A DNA stretch of 48,177 nt from Chloracidobacterium sp. (GTDB lineage: Bacteria > Acidobacteriota > Blastocatellia > Pyrinomonadales > Pyrinomonadaceae): NCBI GenBank assembly GCA_016711345.1, contig JADJTD010000005.1, positions 1 to 48,177 of the forward strand, given 5' to 3'. Below the pieces are notes generated by a model that made no database searches, had not been told where the DNA came from, and saw nothing but the letters and a program-made list of their open reading frames with translations. Numbering within the stretch: the stretch's first letter is position 1; the number at the start of each line of letters is the position of its first letter. This document shows positions 1-6,483 of this stretch, piece after piece. A program made the position numbers and the translations under genes.

Positions 1-6
1 CTCCCC

Positions 7-399
7 ATGATTGTAGTGGATAGACGCATTGCTGAGATCGGCGGCGCGGCTCAGATAACTATGTTCATTAAGACGCTTGCTGCAAATCGCGCTATACTCG
101 TAGAGGGCTCTACCGGCCGCACAACGGCAACTCGCAAGCAGACCACGGCCATGATTGAGGAAGCGCACAGCATCATTGCCAGCGGCAACAAACGGCTTCC
201 TGCGACGGGTGCGAAGCCTGGACGCAAGAAAGCGCTTTTCCCAAGCTCGGCAATCGAAGATGCGGCTCGCAAGTTGTGGTTGTCCAAGAACATTCCAAGC
301 GATATGGCGGCAATTCGCGAAGCCAAAGAGACGTGGCCAGATGTGGTCACAGACAAGATGATGAGAAACCTCGGCCCTAGTGGCCGACAAAAGCGATAG
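7..399 (+). CDS. Unrecognised 130-aa protein, possibly 5'-truncated
   Basis: First open frame of the window, ending 6 bases before the next gene. I do not recognise a family with confidence. The last third is basic and helical and ends in GPSGRQKR, which could be a small DNA-binding tail. The second copy of this region carries a serine recombinase just upstream of its small-gene array (39944), so a recombination or DNA-binding role is possible by position, but this is inference. The ATG lies at the very edge of the window with no visible ribosome site, so the true start may be outside. Confidence 0.5.
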   Translation: MIVVDRRIAEIGGAAQITMFIKTLAANRAILVEGSTGRTTATRKQTTAMIEEAHSIIASGNKRLPATGAKPGRKKALFPSSAIEDAARKLWLSKNIPSDMAAIREAKETWPDVVTDKMMRNLGPSGRQKR

Positions 400-405
400 G
401 AGCGC

Positions 406-675
406 ATGGCGATGACGCCAGATCAGTTGAAGACAGCAACGCGCGAACAGCGCTTGGCGTGGTTCGCGCTACAGGTAATCCGCGAGTCGTGGGATGCAAC
501 GGACGTGTGCGGCGCTGACATTCAGGAGTGGGCGGCGGCGGCTGGTTTGATCTATCCCGATGAAGTCAACGAGGACACTGACTTAAACGGCATCGAGAAC
601 GCAGAACACCTCGAGATTGGGGACACGTTTTACAGAGAGGCGCGCGATCTTCACGAAGCGCAGCCATCAACATAA
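406..675 (+). CDS. Small acidic early protein, 89 aa (duplicated)
   Basis: Preceded by GATAGGAGCGC, a strong ribosome site. The protein is acidic (VNEDTDLNGIENAEHLEIGD) and has no recognised domain. An identical protein is encoded at 42440-42709, in a different gene neighbourhood: here it is followed by the 689 gene, there by the 42722 gene. The change in neighbour begins right after the shared AAGGAG of the next ribosome site. Function unknown. ATG at 412 is an alternative start two codons in. Confidence 0.75.
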   Translation: MAMTPDQLKTATREQRLAWFALQVIRESWDATDVCGADIQEWAAAAGLIYPDEVNEDTDLNGIENAEHLEIGDTFYREARDLHEAQPST

Positions 676-688
676 GGAGACTTTTGAA

Positions 689-949
689 ATGGCAGTGAAC
701 ACACCACTCCCCGTCAAGGGCTACACGACGCAGAGCGATGACAACGTGGCTCTTGCGAATGAAGGCAAAGAGCTTGAGGAACGCTATTTGCGCTGGCTGG
801 ACAAGCTGGATGGTATGGCGAAGACGACGACGCACGGGTTCGACGCACGGTTCATTGCGCTGGCCAGGACGCACGTCCAGACCGGAGCCATGTTTGCAAT
901 CCGGTCGATCTTCCGGCCGACGAGGATTATGCTCCCGGAGGACGCATGA
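689..949 (+). CDS. Small early protein, 86 aa
   Basis: Start chosen at the ATG 10 bases after AAGGAG; an upstream in-frame ATG at 617 would run inside the preceding gene. The protein has an acidic helical first half (EGKELEERYLRWLDKLDG) and a more basic second half. No family recognised. It overlaps the next gene by 4 bases (ATGA), suggesting translational coupling. It is not present in the second copy of the array. Confidence 0.65.
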   Translation: MAVNTPLPVKGYTTQSDDNVALANEGKELEERYLRWLDKLDGMAKTTTHGFDARFIALARTHVQTGAMFAIRSIFRPTRIMLPEDA

Positions 950-1128
950 CCAAGACGCAACAGAAGCGGATACTGGCGCTGTACTGGATGCGTCTAGGCC
1001 ACAAGCCGAGCCGTCGCGGTCTGATCAACAGGCTGCGGCGGGTGGCGTATCCGAGGGCGCGGAAGTGCGGGCCGTCGTTCCCCAGCATCAGGCCGTCACG
1101 GCCCGATGTCCCGAAATTCTGTTTCTAA
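946..1128 (+). CDS. Small basic protein, 60 aa
   Basis: Starts in an ATGA overlap with the preceding gene. The product is strongly basic (LGHKPSRRGLINRLRRVAYP), consistent with nucleic-acid binding, but no domain is recognisable. Absent from the second copy of the array. The coding call rests on coupling and composition only. Confidence 0.5.
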   Translation: MTKTQQKRILALYWMRLGHKPSRRGLINRLRRVAYPRARKCGPSFPSIRPSRPDVPKFCF

Positions 1129-1143
1129 CCAAGGATCCGTGCC

Positions 1144-1341
1144 ATGGGCAAGCCTTCTGACGTGCCCCGCGTTGTTGGGCAACTCAAAGTAACTGGCTGG
1201 GGTCCTCATGGTCGCTCAGGTGGTAAATTTGAGTGCCTGTGTGCTTGCGGGCAAAAGACACTTGTTCGGCGCTCAAAACTGAAGTCTGGAAAAACCTACA
1301 GGTGTCCAGGGTGTGCCGCGAGAAATCAGCTTAATAAATAA
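1144..1341 (+). CDS. Zinc-ribbon-like small protein, 65 aa (duplicated)
   Basis: Contains two paired-cysteine knuckles, CLCAC near residue 32 and CPGC near residue 55, separated by a basic stretch (RRSKLKSGK). This is the pattern of a treble-clef or zinc-ribbon, probably binding nucleic acid. The copy at 40989-41186 differs by one residue (Tyr to Asp). In this copy the next gene starts with GGAGCCGTGACG; in the other the sequence changes right after AAGGAG to a different gene. Function unknown. Confidence 0.7.
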   Translation: MGKPSDVPRVVGQLKVTGWGPHGRSGGKFECLCACGQKTLVRRSKLKSGKTYRCPGCAARNQLNK

Positions 1342-1352
1342 GGAGCCGTGAC

Positions 1353-1622
1353 GTGGAAGTCTACAACGCACACAACATGCTTATGGAGATAGCCGCCGCC
1401 GCTGGCATCGAGCGCGGCGAGGCGTTTACAGCGGAGGCAGTTGTTCGCAAGCTTGGCGACATCAGTTCTTTGGCTGATGCGACGGCGAAGCTGAAGGGGC
1501 TGTCAATCTACGATCTTAGGTCTGCAACACCGGCCGAGCGCGCCGACTTCGTGATGGTCTGTCACGCGCTTGTTGCAGAGGTTGGTCGGGAGAACACGCT
1601 GGGAATGACGAAATCAACCTGA
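1353..1622 (+). CDS. Small early protein, 89 aa, GTG start
   Basis: GTG start follows AAGGAGCCGTGAC. Alanine-rich and helical, no recognised domain. A clearly related but indel-ridden copy lies at 40724-40970, where the reading frame is lost. That copy sits before, not after, the zinc-ribbon gene, so gene order is reversed between the two arrays. Confidence 0.65.
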   Translation: MEVYNAHNMLMEIAAAAGIERGEAFTAEAVVRKLGDISSLADATAKLKGLSIYDLRSATPAERADFVMVCHALVAEVGRENTLGMTKST

Positions 1623-1639
1623 CAGCCAAGGAGCCGTGC

Positions 1640-1852
1640 TTGCGCTGGCATACTGGAGAGACAACGCCGAAAGATCGCCCCGTTCTGATGGCGATGGACG
1701 CTTGCCGATCTGTCGGCATGTGGCGCGACAAGTGGCGCGGGTGGGTGGTCTGCGCTGATGGGTTCGACGCGCGTGACCATCACGGCGAAGTCATTGTGGT
1801 GGATCGCCCGCAGTTCTGGTGCGAGATACCTGACGTTACTCTTGAGACGTGA
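1640..1852 (+). CDS. Small Trp-rich early protein, 70 aa (duplicated)
   Basis: TTG start after AAGGAGCCGTGC. Rich in Trp and Asp, with the segment SVGMWRDKWRGWVVCADG and a C-terminal FWCEIPDV. The layout W-H-T-G-E...W resembles short phage proteins of the DUF551 kind, but this is only an impression. The copy at 43105-43317 encodes the same protein. Both are followed by GTGAAAGGAGC, after which the two arrays diverge. Confidence 0.65.
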   Translation: MRWHTGETTPKDRPVLMAMDACRSVGMWRDKWRGWVVCADGFDARDHHGEVIVVDRPQFWCEIPDVTLET

Positions 1853-1860
1853 AAGGAGCC

Positions 1861-2094
1861 GTGTCGTTGCTTACGGAGGCCAGATCGTTAGTTCTATCCG
1901 CAATGCGCGGATATGCCAAAAAGCACAAGCGTGCTCCGACACTGGAAGAGCTTTGCGAACTCACTGGAACGTCGTCTGTGGGCAGTATGCATAAGCACGT
2001 AGTTCGGTTGGTCGAAGACGGCTACGCGGTGCGGGACAATAACGGGCGGGCCGTCCCTTCTGTGTCCTGCCCATGCTGTGGCAAGGATTGGTGA
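1861..2094 (+). CDS. LexA-type winged-helix DNA-binding protein, 77 aa
   Basis: The GTG at 1861 is preferred over the upstream GTG at 1849 because AAAGGAG (1852-1858) lies just before it. The segment LLTEARSLVLSAMRGYAKKH followed by PTLEELCELTGTSSVGSMHK and a VVRLVEDGYAV wing matches the layout of the LexA N-terminal winged helix. There is no LexA peptidase domain. The tail CPCCGKDW supplies two Cys pairs' worth of metal ligands or a dimer contact. Probably a small transcription regulator. Only in this copy of the array. Confidence 0.65.
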   Translation: MSLLTEARSLVLSAMRGYAKKHKRAPTLEELCELTGTSSVGSMHKHVVRLVEDGYAVRDNNGRAVPSVSCPCCGKDW

Positions 2095-2095
2095 C

Positions 2096-2320
2096 ATGAG
2101 AAACAAATACGCTGGTGACTGCTTGCGATGCCATTGCGCCGTCGATGCGGGCGCAGGACACTTCCAGCGCGTTGACGGTCGCTGGCGTGTGCGCTGCCGG
2201 TCATGCGTCGGCAAGGGCAACGATCCGCTTCCGTTACACGTCGGGCCTGCGAACATGGTCATGGCGTGCGGTGGCCGCGAGGTTACGAACGGCGTGACTA
2301 AAATAACGGTTCAGAAATAA
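2096..2320 (+). CDS. Zinc-ribbon small protein, 74 aa
   Basis: Starts two bases after the stop of the preceding gene; an in-frame ATG at 2078 lies inside that gene and is less likely. CLRC-H-C near residue 9 and CRSC near residue 38 flank a beta-rich middle (HFQRVDGRWRVRC), a compact zinc ribbon. Likely nucleic-acid or protein binding. No specific function recognised. Confidence 0.6.
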   Translation: MRNKYAGDCLRCHCAVDAGAGHFQRVDGRWRVRCRSCVGKGNDPLPLHVGPANMVMACGGREVTNGVTKITVQK

Positions 2321-2335
2321 GGAGCCGCTCACGCG

Positions 2336-2566
2336 ATGATTGACGACATGCACGGGCTGTACGAATTCGCAAGCGAAGCTCATTACGCTGGCTGGAAGAC
2401 GGCTATCGAGAATGTTCGCAGGGTCGTTGGGCTTGAGTTGTCCAGAATATCCGTCGCACACGAGACTGGCGGCAGCGTGGATGCGTTTCGGGTTGCCGAG
2501 GAATGCAGCAAAGCGCTGCGTGAAGGGTTGGCGGCTATCGAGGCCGCAGGCAAGATCACACAATAG
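2336..2566 (+). CDS. Small helical early protein, 76 aa
   Basis: ATG follows AAGGAGCCGCTCACGCG. Helical and weakly acidic throughout, with no cysteine pairs or membrane segment. No family recognised. Unique to this copy of the array. Confidence 0.6.
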   Translation: MIDDMHGLYEFASEAHYAGWKTAIENVRRVVGLELSRISVAHETGGSVDAFRVAEECSKALREGLAAIEAAGKITQ

Positions 2567-2577
2567 GAGGGCAGACA

Positions 2578-2859
2578 ATGGACGGAGACGACGGAGTTAC
2601 CGACGCGGACTATGCCCGCTGGCATAGGTGGTCAACTGACAATGCGTCGGCATTCGCGGCTTCTGAAGAGGAGTTCTTTGCAGAATTGAAAAGCCGACGT
2701 GACAACCAAGGAGGGCAGGCATTGCAGAAGATCGAGATCGGGAAGACAGAGCTTCGAGCGCTGCGCGCCATGCTCAAAAAATTCACGCCCGCGATGGACG
2801 ATCCAAAGCTTAGGGCGGCGCTCGTGCAACTGGAGCGCCGCTTGGCGCTGGCTGATTGA
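2578..2859 (+). CDS. Small early protein with C-terminal coiled coil, 93 aa
   Basis: ATG follows AGGAGGGCAGACA. The first half is acidic (MDGDDGVTDADYARW); the second half is a heptad-like helix (TELRALRAMLKKF and LRAALVQLERRLALAD), suggesting oligomerisation. An internal AAGGAGG at 2708-2714 precedes no clear start. Function unknown. Confidence 0.6.
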   Translation: MDGDDGVTDADYARWHRWSTDNASAFAASEEEFFAELKSRRDNQGGQALQKIEIGKTELRALRAMLKKFTPAMDDPKLRAALVQLERRLALAD

Positions 2860-2871
2860 ATAGGAGCCGAC

Positions 2872-3078
2872 ATGGGGCACGACTTTACAAGCGGCGAGCG
2901 CTATCAGACAGACCACAGCGCTAGCCCGGTGATCGCCGCTAAGGACAAGCGCATCGCAGAGCTTGAGGCTCAACTTGCGCACTATCGGGGCCTATACTCG
3001 CTATGGGGCGAGGAAGGCCAGACCGACGCGACGTTCGCGCAAGCTTATGAGCGCGTTCGGCTATCTGACGCTGTTTGA
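2872..3078 (+). CDS. Small early protein, 68 aa
   Basis: ATG follows AATAGGAGCCGAC. Contains a short coiled coil (DKRIAELEAQLAHYRGLYSL) near residues 24-44. No domain recognised. Last gene unique to this array before the shared 3091 gene. Confidence 0.6.
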   Translation: MGHDFTSGERYQTDHSASPVIAAKDKRIAELEAQLAHYRGLYSLWGEEGQTDATFAQAYERVRLSDAV

Positions 3079-3090
3079 AGAGGAGCGTCT

Positions 3091-3270
3091 ATGCCGATCA
3101 CATACCCGCCTGAAATGTTACCGAAGGAAGAAGACGCTGACGTGATCGTGCAGTGCGAGATGTGCCACACCATGTCACCAATTGACGACATGATGAGCCA
3201 CGGAGCAGCCTTTGTCTGCGCGGCTTGCGATGCGCTCCAGTTATCTACAGATTCTCGAATCTGTAGATAA
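3091..3270 (+). CDS. Zinc-knuckle small protein, 59 aa (duplicated)
   Basis: Too short for routine calling but preceded by AGAGGAGCGTCT and matched at 43329-43505. Two Cys pairs, CEMC near residue 22 and CAAC near residue 44, with His 25 between them, form a probable zinc knuckle. Its last codons lie inside the terminator hairpin at 3239-3272. The two copies end differently (59 and 58 residues) because of an indel just before the hairpin, so the C-terminus may not be functionally constrained. Confidence 0.65.
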   Translation: MPITYPPEMLPKEEDADVIVQCEMCHTMSPIDDMMSHGAAFVCAACDALQLSTDSRICR

Positions 3271-3272
3271 CT
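3239..3272. terminator. Perfect hairpin, probable bidirectional terminator
   Basis: 15-base perfect inverted repeat (AGTTATCTACAGATT) around CTCG. It separates the rightward small-gene array from the convergent leftward operon. The same hairpin is intact at 43478-43511 although flanking bases differ. Confidence 0.75.
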
Positions 3273-3291
3273 TCAGGCCGGGGTGAATGGC

Positions 3292-4012
3292 TTATCTGTC
3301 ATGGTTTATCTCCAACAGCATTTGCTCTGCCGGTTTCTTCTCTCTGCTTCGACAAAGAAATCTGGCTGCGCGTAGGCGGCTTCGATGCGCCTTGAAAGCC
3401 GTCTCGAAATACCCGGATCAATCTCAATGCCGATGAACTTCCTGCCGAGCTTCACACAGGCAACGCCAGTAGTGCCGGAACCCATGAAAGGGTCGAGGAT
3501 GGTTTGTGCTTCGTTCGAAAAACGCCGCACTTCGGCAGATACAAACGCCAATGGCTTGGGACAAGTGTGACCCCCGCAATCGTCCGTAAAGTCCTTAGTT
3601 GCAAACCCGTTTACTTGGATGCGATCTGCCTTCAGCACGCCGTTTACGGAGCCAAATCCTTTAACGTCCTGCCCGTAATAAATTATAGGCTGCCATTGGT
3701 TGTAGCCAAGAAACCCATATGTTGCCGTTGTGCTGTAAGTCCACGAAGCCACCCAATCAGCTTTAGGGTACTCCCACAAATTTGATATTCCGGGGGTGAT
3801 CACCACGCGGTCGGCAATGGCACGAAGCAACGGCACGAACAGGAAACCAAATCAGACAAAGCCTCTGGTGTGTCCTCATAGGTCGAGTATGGGAACCCAA
3901 TCCCATACGGCGGGTCTGTCACCACAGCATCCACTTTAGGCAGCAAAGGAAGTATTTCCCTGCAGTCCCCAAGGTAGAGGGTGCAATCGCCTATGATGAC
4001 AGGAGTCCCCAT
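3292..4012 (-). pseudogene. Beta-class DNA methyltransferase, allele 1, frameshifted
   Basis: N-terminal piece (3800-4012) carries the catalytic motif DPPYGIGF; C-terminal piece (3306-3836) carries the SAM site FMGSGTTGVAC. The order catalytic motif then SAM motif is that of beta-class N4-cytosine/N6-adenine methyltransferases, with target recognition in the middle. The frame breaks near 3848 and again near 3414, where a GGG of the intact copy reads GG. The first 40 residues and the region around the SAM motif match the intact gene at 43533-44327, but the centre is unrelated. The indels could be sequencing error; if so this is a second active methylase. Confidence 0.7.
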
Positions 4013-4015
4013 TCT

Positions 4016-4649
4016 CTACTCTCCCTCTGCTGTAGGTGGGTTCATGCTGACAGCGGGGCTTTCTGCTTCGTCAGTGCGGTCACCGTTCGACGGTGGGGGA
4101 GGCAACTGCTTTTGAGGACGAGAGCGGCATATAGCCATTAATCCCGTCTTGTGGTCTCTCCAGAATCGTCGCGCTTTAAGGCAGTCCATTTCTGAAATGC
4201 GCGCATCTCCAAATGCGTCCCACTCATCAAACGAGTGCAATTCGCACCCAATCTGCATATGCGCATCTAAAATCGTGACCACGTATCCAAGTCCATAAAT
4301 CTGCACGGGGGCGCTGGTTATCGTGATTCCGTCTCGCCACTTAGCACCCGCGAGATTGGCACCCGCGAGATAGGCACCCACGAGATTGGCACCCGCGAGA
4401 TTGGCATCCGCGAGATTGGCATCCACGAGATTGGCACCCACGAGATTGGCACCCGCGAGATTGGCACCCACGAGATTGGCAAGCGAGATCGGCACGCGCG
4501 AGATTGGCATCCGCGAGATTGGCACCCGCTTTTACCGCAACCTTGATAGCAAGCCAAAGTTTGATCCTGTATTCAGCGTCTTCGCTGCACGCGATGTCCG
4601 CTTTAAAGATCACTGATCCAGTAAAACGGCGCTTGATTTCAAACTTCAT
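4016..4649 (-). pseudogene. Pentapeptide-repeat protein, frameshifted in the repeat
   Basis: Begins at 4649 in an ATGA overlap with the upstream gene (MKFEIKRRFTGSVIF), then runs into A(N/D)LxG pentapeptide repeats, which form a right-handed quadrilateral beta-helix. Two bases are missing near 4481-4484, and the frame resumes in the 4016-4525 piece. After about 12 repeats comes a conserved phage-type tail (SFDEWDAFGDARISEMDC) and a Pro-rich end. The C-terminal residues from LPPPPSNGD on are shared with an otherwise unrelated protein at 44331. Role unknown; some pentapeptide proteins mimic DNA. Confidence 0.7.
4345..4526. repeat. 15-bp tandem repeat array encoding pentapeptides
   Basis: About twelve copies of GAGATTGGCACCCGC with small variations, the DNA behind the pentapeptide repeats. 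One unit near 4472-4484 is two bases short and causes the frameshift. Repeat-number change by slippage would be easy here. Confidence 0.85.
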
Positions 4650-4897
4650 TCTTCACCTTTAGCTTTTGCAAGGGCGGCAAGCGCCTGAGCATGTCCCTTG
4701 GAGTAAAAGCCGTCGCCATCAGGCCCAACCTCGTCGTTGCAGACGTACCATTCCAGCGCCGCCACTGCCTCTTTGAGTAGGGATCGGAGACGGAGGATTT
4801 CAGATATAACATCTTCGTCTGACGGCTTGGTTGGCTGTGGTGGGCCGCCGTCCCAATCTTGAAAAGTGCGCAACCTTTCAACGATATCTGTGCTCAC
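4646..4897 (-). CDS. Small coiled-coil early protein, 83 aa, GTG start
   Basis: GTG at 4897 follows GGAGGGGAAAGCT on the coding strand and overlaps the stop of the membrane peptide at 4894-4998. Contains a heptad-like helix (EILRLRSLLKEAVAALEWYV). This is a common phage ead/Ea22-like small protein type, function unknown. In the second copy a different gene begins at exactly this start codon, so this gene and the pentapeptide gene are replaced as a block. Confidence 0.65.
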   Translation of the reverse strand: MSTDIVERLRTFQDWDGGPPQPTKPSDEDVISEILRLRSLLKEAVAALEWYVCNDEVGPDGDGFYSKGHAQALAALAKAKGEE

Positions 4898-4998
4898 AGC
4901 TTTCCCCTCCGTCTCATAATTTCCAGTGTCATCAGGACACCCAGAGCGACACCAAGCGCGACCCATGGCAGCGCGGATAGCTCTTGCTCTAGCGTCAT
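4894..4998 (-). CDS. 34-aa single-pass membrane peptide (duplicated)
   Basis: Below usual length cut-offs. Starts in an ATGA overlap with the HNH gene stop and ends in a GTGA overlap with the next start, so it fills the operon exactly. One hydrophobic helix (LPWVALGVALGVLMTLEIM) is followed by a basic end (RRRGKL), giving a cytoplasmic C-terminus. The second copy at 44681-44785 is identical. Function unknown. Confidence 0.65.
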   Translation of the reverse strand: MTLEQELSALPWVALGVALGVLMTLEIMRRRGKL

Positions 4999-5348
4999 CG
5001 CTTCTCAACGCTCCCGTCCATTCGTTTGCGGAGCCCGCTCGCCTTCGTGCCCGGCATCGGGCGGCCCCTAGGCTTGCGGAGACCGGCGTTCTTTTCTTTC
5101 ACACGGACGGCCTTGTCAATTGCGGGCCGATCAAATCCGACTGTCTTTGTCAGGTGGCATCTGGTGCGAAGAACAACGCAGTTCCCAACGCTGCTATCAC
5201 CACCAAGCGCAACGGGTAATCTGTGGTCGTATTCGACGTTGCCAGAAATGATCTTCTGCCCGCATCCGCACTCGCAGAACCCGCCGCAGCGGTGCCAAGC
5301 TGAGAGCTTTGTTGCCTTGCTGAACTCGTCTTTGTGGGTGCGGGTCAT
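4995..5348 (-). CDS. HNH endonuclease family protein, 117 aa
   Basis: Contains Cys pairs (CECGCG) at about residues 25-30, then YDHRLPVALGGDSSVGNCVV and CHLTKT, the beta-beta-alpha-metal HNH fold with the catalytic DH near residue 41. The C-terminal part is basic. Phage HNH proteins can aid packaging or act as nicking or homing nucleases. Starts in ATG next to the ATGA that ends the upstream gene. The second copy (44792-45136) is frameshifted only near the C-terminus. Confidence 0.8.
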   Translation of the reverse strand: MTRTHKDEFSKATKLSAWHRCGGFCECGCGQKIISGNVEYDHRLPVALGGDSSVGNCVVLRTRCHLTKTVGFDRPAIDKAVRVKEKNAGLRKPRGRPMPGTKASGLRKRMDGSVEKR

Positions 5349-5534
5349 TCATGCTGCCCTCTTGATGAGCTTCAGGGCATTGGCCTTGGCCTTTCGGGCT
5401 TGCACATGCCAAGCGCCACGAGCGGCAGCCAATAGGTTTGCAACGGCCATCCGCAGTTCGTCATTCTCATTGCGGAGCGCCTTTATCTCGCGCTCCAGGC
5501 GCTTTAGCTCGCATGTGAATAGATCAGGCGTCAT
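5349..5534 (-). CDS. Small coiled-coil protein, 61 aa (duplicated)
   Basis: A continuous heptad helix (LKRLEREIKALRNENDELRM) at residues 10-30, then a basic helix ending in KRAA. Starts in an ATGA overlap with the upstream gene. The second copy at 45468-45653 encodes the identical protein. Probably oligomeric; function unknown. Confidence 0.7.
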   Translation of the reverse strand: MTPDLFTCELKRLEREIKALRNENDELRMAVANLLAAARGAWHVQARKAKANALKLIKRAA

Positions 5535-6001
5535 GCTGCCGCTTCCTGAGCTTTAAGAACCGTTTCAGGGTCAAGCCCTGTTTCGTGCGCGTAGACGACT
5601 TCGACGGCATCGTTGAGCGTATTGAAATCGGCTTGGCCCAGCTTGTCGAATGCAATCGACTTCGCCTTGAACACGCGGACCATGCCGCCGTCAGGGTGTG
5701 GACGAATGAAGGCATATGCACCTGCTGCTTTCAGCGCCCCCTCGATGGCGAGCGCGGTCAGTTGGGTCAGACCCGGTTGATCTTCCGCAAACGCCACGGG
5801 AACATCAGTCGTCTCCCTGTGGCCCGCTTTGATGAGGGCCCATTTGCGGAGGTGTTCTTCGCTCTCCGGCTGGAATTCTGCACTCTCCGGCCAATGTGAG
5901 TACATCGCGCGCAGCACGCCGAAGAAGCGGCGCATTTGCTCCAGGCTCCGAGGCTTCGTCTTGGCGTCCATCTTGCAGCCGCAGTGTGGGCACGTCGTCA
6001 T
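5531..6001 (-). CDS. Phage protein of unknown function, CPHC N-terminus, 156 aa
   Basis: Begins with a zinc-binding CPHCGCK motif, followed by a phage-type domain (RSLEQMRRFFGVLRAMY, then EEHLRKWALIKAGHRETTDV and AKSIAFDKLGQADFNTL). The layout resembles DUF1367-type proteins found near phage recombination genes, but I cannot assign it firmly. Ends in EAAA with an ATGA overlap. The second copy (45650-46119) has several indels in the first third and is otherwise nearly identical. Confidence 0.65.
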   Translation of the reverse strand: MTTCPHCGCKMDAKTKPRSLEQMRRFFGVLRAMYSHWPESAEFQPESEEHLRKWALIKAGHRETTDVPVAFAEDQPGLTQLTALAIEGALKAAGAYAFIRPHPDGGMVRVFKAKSIAFDKLGQADFNTLNDAVEVVYAHETGLDPETVLKAQEAAA

Positions 6002-6122
6002 GTTTGCGTCTCAGATAAAATTTCGGCCAACTGTCACGAGACCTTCTGCGCCTCGCCATCGCATCCAAGGAGCACTGGACGCGCATCCGAGATAATCTTT
6101 GGATGCGCTCCCATTTGCTCAT
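5805..6122 (-). CDS. Coupled small basic ORF, 3' part doubtful
   Basis: ATG at 6122 overlaps the MarR stop (ATGA), and the same coupling and frame are kept in the second copy at 46240 despite base changes. This supports translation of at least the first 40 residues (arginine-rich, MARRRRSRD). The open frame continues about 200 bases into the next gene in another phase, which is unlikely to be all coding. Either a real overlap exists or a stop was lost by an indel. Confidence 0.35.
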   Translation of the reverse strand: MSKWERIQRLSRMRVQCSLDAMARRRRSRDSWPKFYLRRKHDDVPTLRLQDGRQDEASEPGANAPLLRRAARDVLTLAGECRIPAGERRTPPQMGPHQSGPQGDD

Positions 6123-6472
6123 GCCGCTTCTTTCAGCGACAGCGACCGCTCAATGCGCCGCAAGTGCTTGTCGGCTACGGACAGCATGTCGAAGCCCTCC
6201 TTGCTAACCGTCAGCAGGTATTCGCGCGCGTCGTCTTTGTTGCGCTTGCGGTTCAAAAGACCGCGATTACACAGCCGGCGAATGATGTCGCTAGAGGTCG
6301 ACCGATCAATCAGCGTGGCGTCGATAATGTCGGTCTGGTTCGGCGTGCCTTTGGCGCTGCGAACGGCGTCAAGAATCTGATATTGGGAAAACGTAAGTTC
6401 GTTGACCATCGCCTCTTCGAACTGGCGGTGAGCCATAGCCAAAGTGCGCTTGATGTCTGCGATCGTGGTCAT
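6119..6472 (-). CDS. MarR-type winged-helix regulator, 117 aa
   Basis: ELTFSQYQILDAVRSAKG, then QTDIIDATLIDRSTSSDIIR and a wing RKRNKDDAREYLLTVSKEG, followed by a C-terminal helix, give the MarR fold in order. Probably a dimeric DNA-binding repressor; ligand and target unknown. ATG 11 bases after RecT, with CAGGAGC as ribosome site. Sits within the early leftward operon and may feed back on it. The second copy (46237-46590) is broken by small deletions. Confidence 0.8.
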   Translation of the reverse strand: MTTIADIKRTLAMAHRQFEEAMVNELTFSQYQILDAVRSAKGTPNQTDIIDATLIDRSTSSDIIRRLCNRGLLNRKRNKDDAREYLLTVSKEGFDMLSVADKHLRRIERSLSLKEAA

Positions 6473-6483
6473 GTGTGCTCCTG

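Noticed and set aside
4345..4526. 15-bp tandem array as a CRISPR or iteron origin
   Set aside because: Units are contiguous without spacers and encode pentapeptide repeats in frame; the period equals five codons.
4341..4649. Cys-rich repeat protein (CQSRGCQSRG) read from 4649
   Set aside because: This is the frame after the shift in the pentapeptide array; the shifted repeat has no sense and ends soon, while the A(N/D)LxG frame continues into a conserved tail.
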